Source: Oceanobacillus arenosus (GTDB lineage: Bacteria; Bacillota; Bacilli; Bacillales; Amphibacillaceae). Taken from it: a stretch of 58,240 nt of DNA. Of this stretch, positions 55,197-58,240 are shown piece after piece. Made by a program: the position numbers and the translations under genes. The notes beneath the pieces are model-generated. The model saw nothing but the letters and a program-made list of their open reading frames with translations. It searched no databases and was not told the origin of the DNA. The stretch lies in assembly GCF_003369575.1 (NCBI RefSeq), contig NZ_PIOC01000014.1:67579-125818 (forward strand). Reading direction: 5' to 3'. Position 1 is the first letter of the stretch; the number at the start of each line of letters is the position of its first letter.

Positions 55197-56669
55197 AACC
55201 GGTTGTCTATACACATTTTTCGGATGTACAAAACTTGGTCTTGTATTTGTATATGGTACGGGAATTCTAAAAATAACGTGAAGCATCGCCTTTCCATTGA
55301 ATGGAATAAATGGCCATAAATAAGGTACTTGGATCGATTTTAAATGAATGAGATATAACAGATGGGCTACGGTTCCAATTATAAATCCAGTTATTCCAAA
55401 AAGTCCAACAACAATCACTAATGAGAAGCTTACTAGCTTATTTGCAATGCTTAGTTCATAGCTTGGTGTCACATAGGAGCCAATTGCGCTAATCGATGCA
55501 TAAAGAATAACCTCTGAGCTAAGAAATCCAACATCAATTGCAATTTGCCCAATTAACACCGCTGCAATTAAGCCCATTGAGGTTGATAATGGGGTTGGAG
55601 TATGAATTGCCGCCATTCGCAAAAACTCAACACCAAGACCAGCAAAAATGATTTGGATGAAAACAGGAATATTTCCAACTTCATTCGGTCCAATAAACGA
55701 TAATTGCTTTGGAAGTAAGGTTGGATCCATTACTAACAACAGCCAAAACGGCAACAAATATAATGATGATAGAACAGCCAAAAAACGAATAAACCGAATA
55801 AAGGTACCTACAATTGGTGCTTGGCGATATTCTTCTGCATGCTGTAAATGGTGAAAGAAGGTGACAGGTAGAATCAAGACACTTGGCGATGTATCAACAA
55901 TTACGATTACATGCCCTTCTAATAAATGGCTTGCCGCAACATCAGGTCTTTCCGTATAGCGCACAAGCGGATAATTATTCCATTTATTCTCAACAAAATA
56001 TTCCTCAATCGTTTTATCGGTCATTGTTATCCCATCAATTTCGATAGAACTTAGCTTTTCCTTCACGGCTTCTACCAGTCCATCATCAGCAATATCTTGC
56101 AAGTAGCTAATGCAAACATCTGTTTTTGAGCGTTCGCCAATCTTCATCATCTCTAGACGTAATCGTTCATCACGTAATCTTCTTCGTGTTAATGCTGTAT
56201 TTTGGATAATGTTTTCTGTATAGCCATCCCTTGATCCGCGAATTACCTTTTCGGTATCAGGTTCCTGTGGTGTTCTTCCCGGATAGCTTCGTACATCAAC
56301 GACATAGGCGTATCTTTCCCCATCAATAAACACAACAATTAATCCTGAAAGAAGTTGATCAACGACCTCATCCATTGTTTCAATCTCCGATACTTGTTGA
56401 TGTACGAGGCGATTATGTATGATTTCAGGGATTTTTTTTAGATTACTTTCGAAATCATTAATCTGGATTAATACTTTTAGAATTTCTTGAAAAATGATGG
56501 AATCACATAGCCCTGTAACATAATAGAGCTGTACCTTCTTTTTTAGAATAATAATTTCCCTAAATCCAACATCAAATGATCGGCCGATACCGAGATGTTC
56601 CTTCATATATTCTTGATTATCATTAATTTTAACTGAAATTGGATGCTTTGTATTTGCAACCCCCATCAT
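55185..56669 (-). CDS. spoVAF: Spore germination protein SpoVAF (GerA A-subunit family)
   Basis: About 494 residues. A soluble N-terminal domain (1-285) with VRSYPGRTPQEPDTEKVIRG and ENIIQNTALTRRRLRDERL precedes about five membrane helices, the layout of GerA-type A subunits. In Bacilli it ends the spoVA operon and aids germinant response. The start is placed at ATG 56669 behind GGTG; GTG at 56678 is an alternative. It directly follows spoVAB, which is not the usual order. Confidence 0.94.
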   Translation of the reverse strand: MMGVANTKHPISVKINDNQEYMKEHLGIGRSFDVGFREIIILKKKVQLYYVTGLCDSIIFQEILKVLIQINDFESNLKKIPEIIHNRLVHQQVSEIETMDEVVDQLLSGLIVVFIDGERYAYVVDVRSYPGRTPQEPDTEKVIRGSRDGYTENIIQNTALTRRRLRDERLRLEMMKIGERSKTDVCISYLQDIADDGLVEAVKEKLSSIEIDGITMTDKTIEEYFVENKWNNYPLVRYTERPDVAASHLLEGHVIVIVDTSPSVLILPVTFFHHLQHAEEYRQAPIVGTFIRFIRFLAVLSSLYLLPFWLLLVMDPTLLPKQLSFIGPNEVGNIPVFIQIIFAGLGVEFLRMAAIHTPTPLSTSMGLIAAVLIGQIAIDVGFLSSEVILYASISAIGSYVTPSYELSIANKLVSFSLVIVVGLFGITGFIIGTVAHLLYLIHLKSIQVPYLWPFIPFNGKAMLHVIFRIPVPYTNTRPSFVHPKNVYRQPVKRS

Positions 56670-56687
56670 GTTCACCACGCTTTCTAA

Positions 56688-57116
56688 CTATTTAACAAAA
56701 ATGGTCCACTGAAATAAGGAGCCGATTATCTTTCCGAAGACGATTGCCATTAATAATATCAATAAATGCCTTTCCATTCTTATTCGTTTGGAAACGACGG
56801 GAAAAACATTTAATACTTCTGTCAATGCAGCTGCAAGTAGCCCATTAAATATCCCATGGAATAACCCCCAAAGGACTAAAGTAATAATCGGTTGATTTAA
56901 TCTAATGTCAGCAAATGATAAATAGCTGCCCATCAGTAAGCCAAAAATTACACAGGCCCCATACATTTTTACTAATTTCTCTGTATTCGTTAATTGAATT
57001 AATCTTGGTATAATCCCTAGTACCGTAATAAATGCGACGAACCCTCCACCAACAGCAAGACCTCCACTAAATCCAATGATTACTTGGAATAAATTAACTA
57101 GAAGGGTTTGTATCAT
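56688..57116 (-). CDS. spoVAB: Stage V sporulation protein AB
   Basis: 142 residues, four to five membrane helices, with GGLAVGGGFVAFITVLGIIPRL matching SpoVAB (about 141 residues in B. subtilis). SpoVA proteins move dipicolinic acid into and out of the spore core. It overlaps spoVAA by 23 bases. The next genes in B. subtilis, spoVAC-AD-AEB-AEA, do not follow. Confidence 0.93.
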   Translation of the reverse strand: MIQTLLVNLFQVIIGFSGGLAVGGGFVAFITVLGIIPRLIQLTNTEKLVKMYGACVIFGLLMGSYLSFADIRLNQPIITLVLWGLFHGIFNGLLAAALTEVLNVFPVVSKRIRMERHLLILLMAIVFGKIIGSLFQWTIFVK

Positions 57117-57714
57117 TTACTTTATTTTCGTAATGATTCAAATAGCTATCGAGGTCTTGTTGATATTTAAATATTTCTACTTCCAGTGGACTTGGTTCTT
57201 CATTAAATCGTTTATTAAACCAATGATTAAAAAACAATAGCGTGCCAATACCTAAGCCTAATGAATATGGGATTTGAATCCAAAGTGGGTACTCATTCTG
57301 TTCGCCTGTTAGTAAGTAATGTAGCCGCTGTTGTACCTCTTGCATGCTTACGTCATAATGGAAATTCATAATTGTCATTGCCGTTCCGATAAATAAAATT
57401 ATCCATACGACAGATACAATTAACATATTGATTGGTTTCCTTTTTGTAATTACTCGAATTATCGATTGCGAAGGACCGATTAGCTGAATTTCAATTGTAT
57501 TAAATGCATTTGTTAAATGATCGATAATTAAAAAACTGTCAATAATAACAATATTTTTATCCTTTTTAGTAATACGATAGATGGGTGTGTTTTTAAGCTT
57601 ATCATTTAATATAGTATCTGTTGAGCTAACATAGGCAATATGCTTCAATCGAACTTCCTGCATTTCAGTAAACTCAATATTTTTCTTCATTCGTAAATAA
57701 ACAATGGTTGTCAT
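57094..57714 (-). CDS. spoVAA: Stage V sporulation protein AA
   Basis: 206 residues: a soluble N-terminal domain (1-95) and two membrane helices (about 97-118 and 145-165). Size and order match SpoVAA. It heads the cluster. A possible sigma-G promoter (TGCATT and CATAAG about 17 bases apart, near 57740-57765) lies upstream but is weak. Confidence 0.92.
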   Translation of the reverse strand: MTTIVYLRMKKNIEFTEMQEVRLKHIAYVSSTDTILNDKLKNTPIYRITKKDKNIVIIDSFLIIDHLTNAFNTIEIQLIGPSQSIIRVITKRKPINMLIVSVVWIILFIGTAMTIMNFHYDVSMQEVQQRLHYLLTGEQNEYPLWIQIPYSLGLGIGTLLFFNHWFNKRFNEEPSPLEVEIFKYQQDLDSYLNHYENKVNDTNPSS

Positions 57715-57818
57715 CGAGCGATCACCTTCTATTCTTGCCTTATGCTCTAATAGTATTGGCAGGAATGCAGTTTTTATCCAATTTTAATCTTGAAATCTCA
57801 TGATGAATTGTATATCGG

Positions 57819-58240
57819 TATTTAGATAAAGTGCAGATTACTTTAATTCAGAATTTCTTTGCCGAGGTCCGCAGCCCCCATACACCTTCGCTTTCCGCGG
57901 GCGGCTGATGAGCCTCCTCCGTGCTAACGCACTACGTAGTCTCACCTAGGCCTCTGCTCCCGCAGGAGTCTTCGGTGTATGGGGTCTGCTCCCAGGAAAC
58001 TCTACAGTTAAACTACCTATTTATAGATAGAGTTATGGTTTAATGATTTTTATATTGCATTCATTAATATTAACATCAGAAAGCTATATCAGTCCGGGTG
58101 AGCGAAGGGCGGTGACTCCTGCGAGAACAGCACGAGTCCGAAGACTCCGTAGGAAGTGCTTTTCTTCCGAGGAGGCTGAGGCCGTGCCCGCGGAAAGCAT
58201 CCGCCCGTAGCGAACTCGGACGGCGGTTTAGCACATACTA
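57819..58240 (-). repeat. Copy 2 of the 310-bp repeat, with an inserted hairpin
   Basis: Reverse complement of 6818-7126 with very few changes, interrupted by the hairpin at 57871-57989. It fills the space upstream of spoVAA to the window end, so its outer limit is not seen. No gene was found in it. Confidence 0.9.
57871..57989. repeat. 119-bp hairpin element inside repeat copy 2
   Basis: Arms GCAGCCCCCATACACC (57871-57886) and GGTGTATGGGGTCTGC (57974-57989) pair over 16 bp with one mismatch. The interior carries CCCGCGGG, CTCACCTAGG and CCCGCAGGAGTC blocks. It is missing from copy 1, where flanking bases join directly. Confidence 0.85.

Overview
The window is a conserved chromosomal segment of a low-GC, aerobic, endospore-forming member of the Bacillaceae. 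The relative that comes to mind is the Oceanobacillus/Virgibacillus group, but the genus is an inference from gene content and cannot be proved here. Gene order follows the Bacillus subtilis interval from ypjA/qcr to lysA/spoVA. Almost every gene lies on the minus strand. The exceptions are ansA, fer and a tiny spore-coat-type gene. There are no rRNA, tRNA, phage, transposase or CRISPR features.

Layout by coordinate. 1-7,200: a membrane zinc protease, a shortened YpjB-like protein, YpjA, the menaquinol:cytochrome c reductase operon qcrABC, ypiF, and ypiAB. 7,200-12,300: aroC-aroB-aroH-tyrA-aroA, joined by start/stop overlaps up to tyrA, without the trp genes and hisC found in this cluster in B. 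subtilis. 12,400-17,150: cheR, ndk, menaquinone side-chain and methylation genes (hepS, menG, hepT), mtrB (TRAP) and the HU gene hbs. 17,800-29,400: spore genes (spoIVA, spoVIF, ypeB, sleB) mixed with housekeeping genes (gpsA, der, ypfD, cmk, motI). 29,560-38,140: prsW, ansA, gudB, a short ddl, mecB, recQ, ypbB and fer. 38,200-39,540: a cobalamin riboswitch with an intrinsic terminator, controlling a DUF4430 lipoprotein and an ECF S component. 39,600-46,060: resABC-resDE for cytochrome c maturation and redox signalling. 46,100-53,500: rluB, dacB-spmA-spmB, a SodF-type superoxide dismutase, scpAB, a 32-residue YjcZ/SscA-like gene, ribT, a minimal site-2-protease-like gene and ppiB. 53,600-57,714: lysA and a spoVA cluster holding only AA, AB and AF.

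The genes form linked functions. ResA/B/C mature the c-type haem carried by QcrC, ResDE senses respiration, and hepS/menG/hepT make the menaquinone that Qcr oxidises. The spore genes cover coat base (SpoIVA), cortex (DacB, SpmAB), core loading (SpoVA) and germination (SleB/YpeB).

The unusual content is mostly noncoding. It includes a near-perfect cloverleaf of abutting hairpins near 4.6 kb, and two nearly identical inverted repeats of about 310 bp placed 51 kb apart, one of which carries an extra 119-bp hairpin. There is also a related solitary hairpin near 42.3 kb and a direct repeat pair of about 110 bp at 17.7 and 31.3 kb. I found no convincing new multi-gene system; these repeats, the B12 locus and the rearranged spoVA cluster deserve the closest look.
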